From contig NZ_SDWV01000003.1 in the NCBI RefSeq assembly GCF_004137345.1, positions 1-64,000 of the forward strand: 64,000 bases of DNA. The letters are read 5' to 3'. The notes beneath the pieces were generated by a model. It was not told the origin of the DNA. It searched no databases and worked only from the letters and a program-made list of their open reading frames with translations. Origin of the DNA: Nocardioides zhouii. GTDB lineage: Bacteria; Actinomycetota; Actinomycetes; Propionibacteriales; Nocardioidaceae. How positions within the stretch are numbered: position 1 is the first letter of the stretch; each line of letters begins with the position of its first letter. A program made the translations under genes and the position numbers. This document shows, piece by piece, positions 40,687 to 49,329 of the stretch.

Positions 40687-42039
40687 ATGAGCACATTGAT
40701 CAACCCGACCACCGGCGTCGAGCTCGACCATTCCCCCGCCTCCGCCACCCTCGTCGAGGCCGACGCTGCCATCGCGCGGGCGCACGACGCCTTCCCTGCC
40801 TGGCGCGACGTCGCACCCGGCGAGCGGGCCCGGCTGCTGCGCGCGTTCGCCGCGATCGTCGACGCCCACCTCGAGGAGCTGGCCCAGCTCGAGGTCCTCA
40901 ACGCCGGCCACACGATCGGCAACGCGCGGTGGGAGGCGGGCAACGTCCGCGACTGCCTCAACTACTACTCGGCGGCGCCCGAGCGACTCTTCGGCCGCCA
41001 GATCCCGGTCGCCGGCGGCACGGACGTGACCTTCCACGAGCCGCTCGGCGTCGTCGGCATCATCGTGCCCTGGAACTTCCCGATGCCGATCGCCGCGTGG
41101 GGGTTCGCACCCGCGCTGGCGGCCGGCAACACGGTCGTCCTCAAGCCCGCGGAGCTCACCCCGCTCACAGCGATCCGGATCGGGGAGCTCGCCGTCGAGG
41201 CAGGCCTGCCCGAGGGTGTGCTGACCATCGTGCCCGGCAAGGGCTCGGTCGTCGGGGAGCGCTTCGTGACCCACCCGCTGGTGCGCAAGGTCTGCTTCAC
41301 CGGCTCCACGGGCGTCGGCAAGAAGATCATGGCCGGCTGTGCCGACCAGGTGAAGCGCGTGACACTCGAGCTCGGCGGCAAGAGCGCCAACATCGTCTTC
41401 GCCGACACCGACGTCGCTGCGGCCGCCGCGAGTGCGCCGTCCGCCGTCTTCGACAACGCTGGGCAGGACTGCTGCGCCCGCTCGCGGATCCTCGTGCAGC
41501 GCTCGGCGTACGACGAGTTCGTGGGGCGGCTCGAGACGGCGGTCAGGGCGTTCAGGGTCATCGACCCCGCCGACGAGCAGAGCGAGATGGGACCGATGGT
41601 CTCGGCCGGGCAGCGCGACGCCGTGCAGGCCTACCTCGACACCGCCACGGTCGCCTTCACCGGCAGCGCACCCGACGGGCCGGGCTGGTGGCTGCCGCCG
41701 ACCGTCGTCGAGACCACCGACACCCGCGACGCGATCTGGCAGGAGGAGGTCTTCGGCCCGGTCGTCGCGGTGATGGCCTTCGACGACGAGGACGAGGCGA
41801 TCACCCTCGCCAACGACTCCGACTACGGCCTGTCCGGCTCGATCTTCACCTCCGACGTGGGACGCGCACTCCGGGTCGCCCGTCGCGTCGAGGCCGGCAA
41901 CCTCTCGGTCAACAGCCACTCCTCGGTGCGCTACTGGACGCCGTTCGGCGGCTACAAGCAGTCCGGCCTCGGCCGCGAGCTCGGACCGGACGCGCCGAAC
42001 GCGTTCACCGAGGAGAAGAACGTCTTCATCGCCCACTGA
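40687..42039 (+). CDS. NAD(P)-dependent aldehyde dehydrogenase
   Basis: 450 aa, complete ALDH fold. It has VVGIIVPWNFPMPIAAWGFA, the cofactor loop FTGSTGVGKKI, the catalytic Glu in LELGGKSANIVF and the catalytic Cys in NAGQDCCARSR, then EEVFGPVV and PFGGYKQSGLGRE. In this cluster it would oxidise the gamma-glutamyl aldehyde to the acid (PuuC role). It begins about 40 residues later than many ALDHs, with a short N-terminus. It is separated from the next gene by 61 nt containing a 29-nt repeat. Confidence 0.93.
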   Translation: MSTLINPTTGVELDHSPASATLVEADAAIARAHDAFPAWRDVAPGERARLLRAFAAIVDAHLEELAQLEVLNAGHTIGNARWEAGNVRDCLNYYSAAPERLFGRQIPVAGGTDVTFHEPLGVVGIIVPWNFPMPIAAWGFAPALAAGNTVVLKPAELTPLTAIRIGELAVEAGLPEGVLTIVPGKGSVVGERFVTHPLVRKVCFTGSTGVGKKIMAGCADQVKRVTLELGGKSANIVFADTDVAAAAASAPSAVFDNAGQDCCARSRILVQRSAYDEFVGRLETAVRAFRVIDPADEQSEMGPMVSAGQRDAVQAYLDTATVAFTGSAPDGPGWWLPPTVVETTDTRDAIWQEEVFGPVVAVMAFDDEDEAITLANDSDYGLSGSIFTSDVGRALRVARRVEAGNLSVNSHSSVRYWTPFGGYKQSGLGRELGPDAPNAFTEEKNVFIAH

Positions 42040-42054
42040 CCCGACGAGCAGATC

Positions 42055-42083
42055 TCGACACGCCGCTCCTCGCGGCTACTCGA
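42055..42083. repeat. 29-nt TCGA-capped repeat, copy 3 (diverged)
   Basis: The unit starts TCGACACG and ends TACTCGA, again exactly 29 nt with TCGA at both ends and an inner hairpin CCGC-TCCTC-GCGG. The core differs from the other two copies. It sits in the gap between the aldehyde dehydrogenase and SDR genes, 17 nt before the SDR start. Confidence 0.5.
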
Positions 42084-42100
42084 TCAACGAACGGAGAGAC

Positions 42101-42877
42101 ATGACAGGCAGGATCCAGGACCGCGTAGCGGTCGTCACCGGCGGCTGCAGCGGCATCGGCCTGGCGACCGTACGCCGCTTCGTCGAGGAGGGCGCGCGGG
42201 TCGTGATCGGCGACATCGACGACGCCTCGGGTGCAGCGCTGGTCGCCGAGCTCGGCGCCGACGTGGTGACGTACGTCCACGTCGACGTGACGTCCAAGGA
42301 CGAGGTCGACGCGCTCTTCCGGACGGCCAAGGACACCTACGGCTCGGTCGACATCGCGTTCAACAACGCCGGCATCTCGCCGCCGGAGGACGACTCGATC
42401 CTCGACACCGACCTCGACGCGTGGCGCAAGGTGCAGGAGGTCAACCTCACCAGCGTCTACCTGTGCTGCAAGGCCGCGCTCCCCTACATGCTCGAGCAGA
42501 AGCGCGGCTCGATCATCAACACCGCGTCCTTCGTCGCCGTGATGGGTGCCGCCACCTCGCAGATCTCCTACTCCGCGTCCAAGGGCGGCGTGCTGTCGAT
42601 GTCGCGCGAGCTCGGCGTGCAGTTCGCCCGCGAGGGCGTGCGGGTCAACGCGCTGTGCCCCGGCCCGGTCAACACACCACTGCTCAAGGAGCTCTTCGCG
42701 AGCGACGCAGAGCGGGCGGCGCGGCGACTGGTGCACGTGCCGATGGGCCGGTTCGGCGAGCCCGAGGAGATGGCCAATGCCGTGCTCTTCCTCGCCTCCG
42801 ACGAGTCGAGCTTCATGACGGCCAGCACCTTCCTCGTCGACGGCGGCATCTCGGGCGCCTACGTCACGCCGATCTGA
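42101..42877 (+). CDS. Short-chain dehydrogenase/reductase (SDR)
   Basis: 258 aa, classical SDR. The cofactor motif TGGCSGIG is at residues 14-21, with Asp in GDIDDAS favouring NAD, and NNAGIS. The catalytic tetrad is Asn in VQEVNLTSVY, Ser in NTASFVAV, and Tyr/Lys in YSASKGG. It ends with the tetramer-type VDGGISGAYVTPI. In the Puu pathway a flavin amine oxidase occupies this step. An SDR instead suggests oxidation of an alcohol, such as the hydroxyl of gamma-glutamyl-ethanolamide, to the aldehyde. The ribosome site is GGAGAG. Confidence 0.93.
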   Translation: MTGRIQDRVAVVTGGCSGIGLATVRRFVEEGARVVIGDIDDASGAALVAELGADVVTYVHVDVTSKDEVDALFRTAKDTYGSVDIAFNNAGISPPEDDSILDTDLDAWRKVQEVNLTSVYLCCKAALPYMLEQKRGSIINTASFVAVMGAATSQISYSASKGGVLSMSRELGVQFAREGVRVNALCPGPVNTPLLKELFASDAERAARRLVHVPMGRFGEPEEMANAVLFLASDESSFMTASTFLVDGGISGAYVTPI

Positions 42878-42887
42878 GGCCTGACCC

Positions 42888-43598
42888 GTGGACGCACCAG
42901 TCGTCGGACTCACGACGTACCGCCAGCAGGCGGCCTGGGGGGTCTGGGACACCCGGGCCGACCTGCTACCCAGTGAGTACGCCGTCGCGGTGGAGGCCGC
43001 GGGCGGCGTGCCCCTGCTGCTGCCACCCGTCGCGCTCCCCTCCGCGGCCGAGCGGATCGTCGCGCGGATCGACGCGCTCGTCATCTCGGGCGGGGCCGAC
43101 GTCGATCCGGGGAGGTACGGCGCCGCGCCGCACGAGCGTACGGCCGGCTGGCAGCCCGAGCGCGACGCGTGGGAGCTCGCACTGCTCACCGCCGCCGACG
43201 AGGTCGGCCTGCCGGTGCTGGGGATCTGCCGCGGCATGCAGCTGATGGCGGTGCACGCCGGCGGGACGCTCGACCAGCACACGCCCGACCTGGTCGGCCA
43301 CGACGACCACTCCCCCGGCGGCGACGTCTACGGCGACGTGGAGGTGGAGACGGAGCCCGGCTCGCTGCTGGCCGAGCTGGTGGGGCCGCGGGTCGAGGTC
43401 AGTTGCCACCACCACCAGTCCGTCGCCAGCCACCCCGGCTTCACCGCGGTCGCCCGGGCGGACGACGGCACCGTCGAGGCGATGGAGTCGACCTCCGACC
43501 GCTGGCGCCTCGCCGTGCAGTGGCACCCCGAGACGCGGGTCGAGGTCGGCCTGATGGCCGGCTTGGTCGACGCGGCCCGCCGCCACACCGCCCCCTGA
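42888..43598 (+). CDS. Class-I glutamine amidotransferase-like gamma-glutamyl hydrolase (PuuD type)
   Basis: 236 aa. Peptidase C26/GATase-1 fold with DALVISGGADVDPGRYG, the nucleophile Cys in LGICRGMQLMAVHAGGTLDQH, HHHQSV and the His-Glu of AVQWHPETR. It would hydrolyse the final gamma-glutamyl acid to glutamate plus the freed amino acid. GTG start, 10 nt after the SDR stop, so the two are one unit. It ends 4 bp from the convergent VanZ gene. Confidence 0.93.
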   Translation: MDAPVVGLTTYRQQAAWGVWDTRADLLPSEYAVAVEAAGGVPLLLPPVALPSAAERIVARIDALVISGGADVDPGRYGAAPHERTAGWQPERDAWELALLTAADEVGLPVLGICRGMQLMAVHAGGTLDQHTPDLVGHDDHSPGGDVYGDVEVETEPGSLLAELVGPRVEVSCHHHQSVASHPGFTAVARADDGTVEAMESTSDRWRLAVQWHPETRVEVGLMAGLVDAARRHTAP

Positions 43599-43602
43599 CC
43601 CG

Positions 43603-44061
43603 TCACCTGGCGGCGCGGTTGCGCCTCAGCGTCGCGGGGAGCGTCAGCAGGACAGCGAGCGCGACGCCGACGAACAGGCCGATCGAGTTGGCCGCGACGT
43701 CGCGGGGGTCGGACACGCGGCCCGGGATCTCCTTCTGGACCGCCTCGATCATCGAGGTCAGCACGATGCCGGCCATGATCGCCACGAACCACAGCCGGGT
43801 CCCGACCAGGAGCAGCAGGAAGACGCCGAGGGGGACGAAGAGACCGATGTTCGCGAGGAACTCGATCCGCTCGACGCTGAGCCTGAAGGTCAGTGGGTCG
43901 AGCTCCGGATAGCGCTGCAGGCGGGCGAGCACCCGCGCGGCGAAGTCCGAGTAGTCGGGCGTCTCCGACCCCGGCGTCAGCGTCACGAGGCCGACGAAGC
44001 CCAGGTAGAGCACGGTCAGCAGGCTGAGGAAGGGATGTCGGTGCAGCACCCCACCCATCAT
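43603..44061 (-). CDS. VanZ-family membrane protein
   Basis: 152 aa with four hydrophobic segments. VanZ pattern: a first helix with LLTVLYLGFVGLVTLTPG, then RIEFLANIGLFVPLGVFLLL, TSMIEAVQKEIPGRVSDPRD and VAANSIGLFVGVALAVLL. The name derives from a teicoplanin resistance accessory protein; actinobacterial members are common and their role is unknown. The first of two adjacent ATGs is annotated. It has no evident functional link with its neighbours. Confidence 0.88.
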   Translation of the reverse strand: MMGGVLHRHPFLSLLTVLYLGFVGLVTLTPGSETPDYSDFAARVLARLQRYPELDPLTFRLSVERIEFLANIGLFVPLGVFLLLLVGTRLWFVAIMAGIVLTSMIEAVQKEIPGRVSDPRDVAANSIGLFVGVALAVLLTLPATLRRNRAAR

Positions 44062-44080
44062 CCGGGTCGGACCCAGCCAG

Positions 44081-44248
44081 TCAGCCGAAGGCCACGCCGG
44101 TCAGCTCCTCGGACACCGTCCAGAGTCGAGCGGCGTCGTCCGTGCTGCGCAGCGGAGTCCACAGCTCCTGCGGGCCGGGCGGGCCGCCGGCGTTGCCCGG
44201 CCATTGCGGGCCGTAGAAGCCGCCGTCGTCGCCGGAGGTCGCGCAGCG
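44081..44248 (-). pseudogene. Remnant of a short-chain dehydrogenase gene (C-terminal end only)
   Basis: About 55 codons ending in TGA translate to a typical C-terminal tail of large SDRs: GDDGGFYGPQWPGNAGG, PGPQELWTPLRSTDDAARLW, then VSEELTGVAFG. Nothing upstream in that frame continues the SDR fold, and there is no start codon or Rossmann motif. The gene has lost its 5' four-fifths. The break point lies where the divergent regulator remnant begins, so one deletion probably removed both 5' ends. Confidence 0.7.
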
Positions 44249-44250
44249 TG

Positions 44251-44529
44251 ATGGCCCTCCGTGGTCCCGGCTCGCGCGCCGCGCACCTCGCCGACCTGCT
44301 GCTCGAGCGCAGCGAGGAGTTCCGCAAGCGGTGGGCGGCGCACGAGGTCGGCATCCGGCCGCACGAGGTCAAGCGCTACCTGCACCCGTCGGTCGGCCCG
44401 CTGGAGTTGAGCTGCCAGATCGTGCAGGACCCGTTCCAGTCGCACTCCCTGCTCGTCTACACCGCGACGCCCGGCAGCCCGAGCCACGAGCGCCTGATGC
44501 TCCTCGCCGCGGCCGACGCGCCCGCGTGA
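44251..44529 (+). pseudogene. Remnant of a MmyB-type XRE regulator (ligand domain end only)
   Basis: 93 codons match the C-terminal part of MmyB-like transcription regulators: LLERSEEFRKRWAAHEVG, VKRYLHPSVGPLELSCQIV and LLVYTATPGSPSHERLMLL. The helix-turn-helix domain and the first half of the ligand domain are absent. It could be expressed from the ATG, but as a fragment without DNA-binding part it is unlikely to work. It stands head to head with the SDR remnant, an arrangement often seen with intact SDR/MmyB gene pairs. Confidence 0.7.
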
Positions 44530-44535
44530 CCCCCG

Positions 44536-45963
44536 TCAGCCGGCGGTGACGCGCAGCGTGGCGAGGGTGGGGTCGGCGGCGTACGCGATCCTGATCCCGG
44601 CGGCTCGCGCGTGCTCGAGCGCGCGCAACGTCTCCTCGGTGACCCGTTCGCCGGGGGCGAGGACCGGGATGCCGGGCGGGTAGGGCGCGACCAGCTCGGC
44701 GCTGGTCCGGCCGACGGCCTCGGCGATCGGCACGGTCTCGGCGGCCGCGAAGAACGCCCGGCGCGGCGGCACGACGGTGACCGGCTCTGAACGAACGCCG
44801 TACGCCGCCGGGCCGACGACGGCGCGGGCCGGCCCACGGTGCTGCGCGACCGACGCAACGACCGCGTCGGTCAGGGCGGTGAGGGTGGCCGCCGTGTCTG
44901 CGAGGGAGACGACAGCGACCAGCACGTCGCGGTCGGCGGACTCGACCGGGAGGCCCGCTGCCAACAGGTCCTGCTCGACCGCGTTGCCGTCGGCGCCACT
45001 GGCCGACAGCACGACGGTGAGCTTGAGCGGGTCGACCTGCGGGCCGTCGAGGACCGTGAGACCGGGCACGGCACGGAGGCGGTCTCGGGCCGAACGCGTT
45101 GCCGCCATCGCGGCGCCGAGCAGCTCCTCGCCGTCGCGCTCGAGCAGCGCCCGGGCGGCGTCCGTGCTGGCCAGGATGGCGCCGGCGGGGCTGGTCGTGG
45201 CGGTCGCCTCGACTCCGGCCTCGAAGCGCGCGGGATCGATCCGCTCGGTGCGGGCCAGGATGATCGCGGCCTGGCTCCACGCGGGCAGCGTCTTGTGCGC
45301 GCTGGTCACCATCGCGTCCGCACCGAGCTGGAGGGCATGGCGCGGCAGGTCGGGGTGGAAGCCGAAGTGCGCGGACCAGGCGGCGTCGACCACCAGTGGT
45401 ACGTCGTGTTCGTGCGCCGCCTCGGCCAGTCCGGCGACGTCGCCCACCGTGCCGACGTACGACGGGTCGCCGACGAAGACCGCCCGCGCCTCGGGGTGGG
45501 CAACGAGCGCACGGCGTACGGTCTCGGGCGCCACGCCCAGCGGCAGGCCCGTCGCCGGATCGACCTCCGGCCGCACCCACACGGGCGTCAGACCCGCGAG
45601 CACCAGCCCCAGCAGCATCGAGCGGTGCAGGGTGCGGCTCACCACCACGGTGTCGCCGTCGTCGGCCACCGCCAGCGCCACGGCCTGGTTGGCGTGGGTG
45701 GCGCCACCGGTCGAGAACCGGCAGACGTCGGCGCCCCAGAGCCGGGCCGCACGCGACTCGGCATCGGCGAGCACACCGGTGCTGAGCTTCATCGTGTCGA
45801 GCCCGGCATAGAGCGGCACGTCGCCGGCGACGACGTCGCCGACCAGGTCGGTGCGCTGCTTGTGACCCGGGATCGTGAACGGCGTCGGTGGGGACTCGTG
45901 GAACCGCAGCCACGCATCGAGCAGCGGCGCGTCTGCGCGCAGCCCGCGCGGGTCGGTCGGCAT
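44536..45963 (-). CDS. Orn/Lys/Arg decarboxylase-family PLP enzyme
   Basis: 475 aa, fold-type I, compact form lacking the N-terminal wing domain of E. coli inducible decarboxylases. It has TPFTIPGHKQRTDLVGDVV, VCRFSTGGATHANQA, VVVDAAWSAHFGFHP, the PLP Lys in TSAHKTLPAWSQAA and the C-terminal domain with VAPYPPGIPVLAPGE. Candidate activities are lysine, ornithine or arginine decarboxylation, giving cadaverine, putrescine or agmatine. Start MPTDPRG chosen because a TAGGCT box lies 7 nt before it. It lies close to the gamma-glutamyl-amine cluster, but on the other strand. Confidence 0.88.
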   Translation of the reverse strand: MPTDPRGLRADAPLLDAWLRFHESPPTPFTIPGHKQRTDLVGDVVAGDVPLYAGLDTMKLSTGVLADAESRAARLWGADVCRFSTGGATHANQAVALAVADDGDTVVVSRTLHRSMLLGLVLAGLTPVWVRPEVDPATGLPLGVAPETVRRALVAHPEARAVFVGDPSYVGTVGDVAGLAEAAHEHDVPLVVDAAWSAHFGFHPDLPRHALQLGADAMVTSAHKTLPAWSQAAIILARTERIDPARFEAGVEATATTSPAGAILASTDAARALLERDGEELLGAAMAATRSARDRLRAVPGLTVLDGPQVDPLKLTVVLSASGADGNAVEQDLLAAGLPVESADRDVLVAVVSLADTAATLTALTDAVVASVAQHRGPARAVVGPAAYGVRSEPVTVVPPRRAFFAAAETVPIAEAVGRTSAELVAPYPPGIPVLAPGERVTEETLRALEHARAAGIRIAYAADPTLATLRVTAG

Positions 45964-46005
45964 GGGCCGCAGCCTAGGACCCACCCGTGCGGGCACGCGT
46001 GCCGA

Positions 46006-47442
46006 TCAGTCGGACTCCCAGTAGGGGCCCTTGCTGTAGTTGTCGCGCTCGATCGTGGTGACGGGCCGGCGCTCGGTGACCCAGCGCCCGTCGCGCTCCA
46101 CGCGGAAGGTGGAGTACGTCGTCGTGTACGCGTCGCGCGAGTTGCGGTCGTGGTCCCACTGGTAGTCGAAGTTGCGGACGTACTTCCGCGCCACGCGACG
46201 ACCCCGGACCGTCAGCCACAGCTCGTCGTTGGCGGTGCTGAGGCTGGCCCAGTTCGACGAGCCGGTGAGCACCATCTCGGTGCCCTGCACGCCGTTGTAG
46301 GTGCCCTGGATGACGAAGTACTTCTGGTGGCTGTAGTAGTCGAGGATCAGGTCGTCCTCGCCGTCCTTGTTGAGGTCGAAGTCGTCCTCGGTGTTGTAGT
46401 CCAGACCGGTCGAGCGCAGCGGGATCCGTCCGCGCGCCGTCGGCGCACCCAGGATCTGCTTGGTGTGGTAGCCGATGAGCCCGTAGCTGACCCGGAAGTC
46501 GCAGCCCTCGGCGAACTTGTTGCGGACCGCCGTGGCCAGGTAGTCACCGCGACGCCCACGCATGGTGTGCATCGACAGGGCGAGGCGGGTCCGGGTGACT
46601 CCCCCGGCGCCGTCGGGGGTGAGGCACTGGATCTTGCCGAGCATGTCGAGGACGAGGTCGTTCTTCGGCCCGGACAGCTTCGGGAACGCCCAGACGGTGT
46701 GCTTGTCGACGGAGTCGTCGCAGACCGGTCCCAGCGGCGTCCCGCAGAAGAACCGGGGCGGGCGGCGCGTGTCGAAGTCCTTCTTCATGTTGTTGAACAG
46801 CGACACGTACTTCCGGAACAGGATGTGGTCGCCGGAGGTGAAGTAGAGGTCGTTCCACTGGTGCAGGGCGGCGTTGAGCATCATGTTCGCCGACCCGACG
46901 GCGACGACGTCCTGGGACTTGCCGGACTGCGTGAACGAGTAGAACTTCGAGTGCAGGTTGTTGAACTCGTTCTCGGTGCTGCGGCAGCTCGCCACGCACT
47001 TGTAGATGAAGTTCTTCTTGTTCCGGTTGGTGCCGATCTCGGCCCGGATCACCTGCATGGCGCGGGTGTCCTGGTGGTCGTTGAGCAGCATCTGCACCTT
47101 GACCCCGCGACGGTGCGCCGCGATGAGCGCGTTCGCCACCGGCATCCGGTCGAAGGAGTAGACCGCGATCCTGATGATCGACCCGCGGCGGGTGTGGCGG
47201 ATCGTCTTGATGACCTGCTGCTCGATCCGGAAGTGACCCGCCTTGCGGTGGGGGTCGTTGAAAAACGGGCCGTTGGGGGCCTTCCACTGGCGCTTCGCGG
47301 CGACCTTGGTCGCGACGGGGGCGGTCGCGCCCTGGCTCACGGAGAGGTCACCGGCCCGGATCGCCGAGGCCGGCGAGCCGGCCACCAGCGCGGTGCCGAG
47401 CACCAGGCTCGCAGTGATCAGCAGCGTCGCGATCTTCGACAC
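46006..47442 (-). CDS. Secreted phospholipase D-like protein
   Basis: 478 aa with a signal peptide (KIATLLITASLVLGTALVAG, then SPASA). Two phospholipase-D half sites: the first around LHSKFYSFTQ and VVAVGSANMM, with His and Lys three apart, and the second around YYSHQKYFVIQG and LTGSSNWASLS. Both are variants of HxKx4D with downstream Gly-Ser and Asn. The N-terminal region has IRIAVYSFDRMPVANALIAA and GVKVQMLLND, as in PLD proteins. Extracellular phosphodiesterase or nuclease is likely; the substrate is unknown. GTG at 47442 chosen for its distance from GAGGAAGG. Confidence 0.88.
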   Translation of the reverse strand: MSKIATLLITASLVLGTALVAGSPASAIRAGDLSVSQGATAPVATKVAAKRQWKAPNGPFFNDPHRKAGHFRIEQQVIKTIRHTRRGSIIRIAVYSFDRMPVANALIAAHRRGVKVQMLLNDHQDTRAMQVIRAEIGTNRNKKNFIYKCVASCRSTENEFNNLHSKFYSFTQSGKSQDVVAVGSANMMLNAALHQWNDLYFTSGDHILFRKYVSLFNNMKKDFDTRRPPRFFCGTPLGPVCDDSVDKHTVWAFPKLSGPKNDLVLDMLGKIQCLTPDGAGGVTRTRLALSMHTMRGRRGDYLATAVRNKFAEGCDFRVSYGLIGYHTKQILGAPTARGRIPLRSTGLDYNTEDDFDLNKDGEDDLILDYYSHQKYFVIQGTYNGVQGTEMVLTGSSNWASLSTANDELWLTVRGRRVARKYVRNFDYQWDHDRNSRDAYTTTYSTFRVERDGRWVTERRPVTTIERDNYSKGPYWESD

Positions 47443-47594
47443 GGACACACCTTCCTCGGTTGCACAGGCTTTGACGACAGCGGCAACGGGTGAGACCAGC
47501 ACCCCCGTGTGGGCTAACTGCACGTCATCGATGCCGCTCCGGTCAAAACGGGACGGCTCGCACCACCGTCGGAGGGGTGGGGGAAGGTGTCCCC

Positions 47595-49256
47595 ATGTCG
47601 CGCATCCAGGTCTCCCGGTTGCCCGACGAGCGCGTACGGTTGGTCGAGGACGGCACCGAGCACGTGATGGACCTCACCGACCTGCCGGCGTACGTCGCCG
47701 AGCGCGAGTCGGCCGGCGCTCCGCGCTGGGTCTGGGACGACACTGCCCGGTGGTACCCGCTGCTCCTGGCCGCCGACGTCCGCGTCGAGCGCTGCCACGA
47801 CCTGCGGCTGTGCCACCGCCTGCTGCGCCGCGCGCCGGCGGTCGACGAGCGCCTGCTCGAGGGCGAGGAGTCCTGGTTGTGGGACCGGCTCCGAGCAGCG
47901 GAGCCGACGGATCCCATGCTCTTCAGCGCCGACGACGCCTCCGAGCACCTGCGCGCCGACATCGAGGACGCCCGTCAGGTCGCCACAATCGAGGCGTCAC
48001 CCGAGTCCGCCCGGCTCGAGCTGCTGGTCGCGGCGGAGTCGGCCGGCGCGCTCGCGGCCGCCGAGATGACACATGCCGGCGTGCCGTGGCGGGTGGACGT
48101 GCACGAGGCGCTGCTGACCGAGTTGCTCGGACCACGACCGCCACGCGGGGCCCGGCCCCGCCTGCTGGAGGAGCTCGCGGACGACGTACGCCGGCTCCTC
48201 GAGACGCCCGGCCTCAACCCCGACTCCCGCCCCCACCTCCTGGCCGCGCTGCGCCGGGCCGGGATCGAGGTCCCCGACACCCGGCGCTCGACCCTTCGTG
48301 CCGTCGACCACCCGGTCGTCGAGCCGCTCGTGCGCTACAAGCAGCTGGCGCACCTGTTCTCCACCAACGGCTGGGCGTGGATCGACCAGTGGGTCAGCGG
48401 CGGGCGGTTCCGGCCGGTCTACCAGCCGGCGGGCTCCGCCACCGGGCGCTGGTCGTCCAACGGGGGCGGCGCACTGTCCTTCCCGGTGCAGGTGCGCTCG
48501 GCCGCGGTCGCCGACGACGACTGGGTGCTCGTGGTCGCCGACGTCGCCCAGCTCGAGCCGCGCGTGCTCGCCGGGATGAGCGGCGACCGGGCGCTGGCGC
48601 GGGCCGCCCGCGGCGCCGACCTCTACCAGGGCATGGTCGACGACGGCGCCGTCGCGACCCGGCAGGACGCGAAGCTCGGCCTCCTCGGCGCGATGTACGG
48701 CGCGACCAGCGGCGAGAGCGGCCGGATGGTCGCCGGGCTGACCCGCCGCTACCCCGCCGCCTTCGGTCTCGTCGAGGAGGCAGCTCGCGCGGGCGAGCGC
48801 GGCCAGGTCGTGCGTACGCTCCTGGGCCGCGGCTGCCCGGCCCTCGGCGGCGGGTCGTGGGACGAGTCGCCCGACGCACCACCCGCCGACCTCGACGACC
48901 AGGACCGGCACCGCCGGGCCTACGGCCGGTTCACCCGCAACTTCGTCGTCCAGGGCACCGGCGCCGAGTGGGCGTCGTGCTGGATCGCCGACCTGCGCAA
49001 CCGCCTCTGGCGACTCGGGGCCGACGGACCGCTCGACGCCCGGCCCCACCTGGTCTTCTTCCTCCACGACGAGGTCGTCGTCCACTGTCCCGCGGCGCTC
49101 GCCGACGCGGTCGCCGCCGAGGTCACCGCGGCCGCTTCGGCCGCAGGCGCGCTGCTCTTCCGCGAGCTGGCCGTCGACTTCCCGCTCAACGTGTCGGTCG
49201 TCCGGTCGTACGCCGACGCCGGCAAGCCCGGCGCCCCTGCCTCGGCCGACGTGTGA
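47595..49256 (+). CDS. Family-A DNA polymerase (annotated in relatives as bifunctional 3'-5' exonuclease/DNA polymerase)
   Basis: 553 aa. Polymerase motif A is DVAQLEPRVLAGMSGD (first catalytic Asp), the O helix is RQDAKLGLLGAMYGA with Arg and Lys for the dNTP and Leu where Pol I has the sugar-selecting Phe, and motif C is FFLHDEVVVH. Before them lies YQPAGSATGRWSSNGG, the template-binding stretch. The N-terminal 200 residues correspond to the exonuclease region, but no DxE or other metal-binding motif is visible there. It is half the size of replicative Pol I and is probably a repair or accessory polymerase. ATG with upstream GGAGGGG and GGGGGAAGG purine runs. Confidence 0.88.
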   Translation: MSRIQVSRLPDERVRLVEDGTEHVMDLTDLPAYVAERESAGAPRWVWDDTARWYPLLLAADVRVERCHDLRLCHRLLRRAPAVDERLLEGEESWLWDRLRAAEPTDPMLFSADDASEHLRADIEDARQVATIEASPESARLELLVAAESAGALAAAEMTHAGVPWRVDVHEALLTELLGPRPPRGARPRLLEELADDVRRLLETPGLNPDSRPHLLAALRRAGIEVPDTRRSTLRAVDHPVVEPLVRYKQLAHLFSTNGWAWIDQWVSGGRFRPVYQPAGSATGRWSSNGGGALSFPVQVRSAAVADDDWVLVVADVAQLEPRVLAGMSGDRALARAARGADLYQGMVDDGAVATRQDAKLGLLGAMYGATSGESGRMVAGLTRRYPAAFGLVEEAARAGERGQVVRTLLGRGCPALGGGSWDESPDAPPADLDDQDRHRRAYGRFTRNFVVQGTGAEWASCWIADLRNRLWRLGADGPLDARPHLVFFLHDEVVVHCPAALADAVAAEVTAAASAAGALLFRELAVDFPLNVSVVRSYADAGKPGAPASADV

Positions 49257-49329
49257 GCCTCCTCTCGTCCTGAGCGGGGCGACGTACTCCCGGTTTGCTC
49301 GATGTCGAGATTGTTGGTCTGGTCCTCGA

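Noticed and set aside
44839..47493. 884-codon plus-strand open frame
   Set aside because: Runs antisense through both the decarboxylase and the phospholipase D-like genes, both of which have full motifs.
49305..49329. TCGAGA...CCTCGA 25-mer before the BCCT gene as a fourth copy of the repeat
   Set aside because: Ends resemble the family but it is 25 nt, not 29, and the core differs completely.
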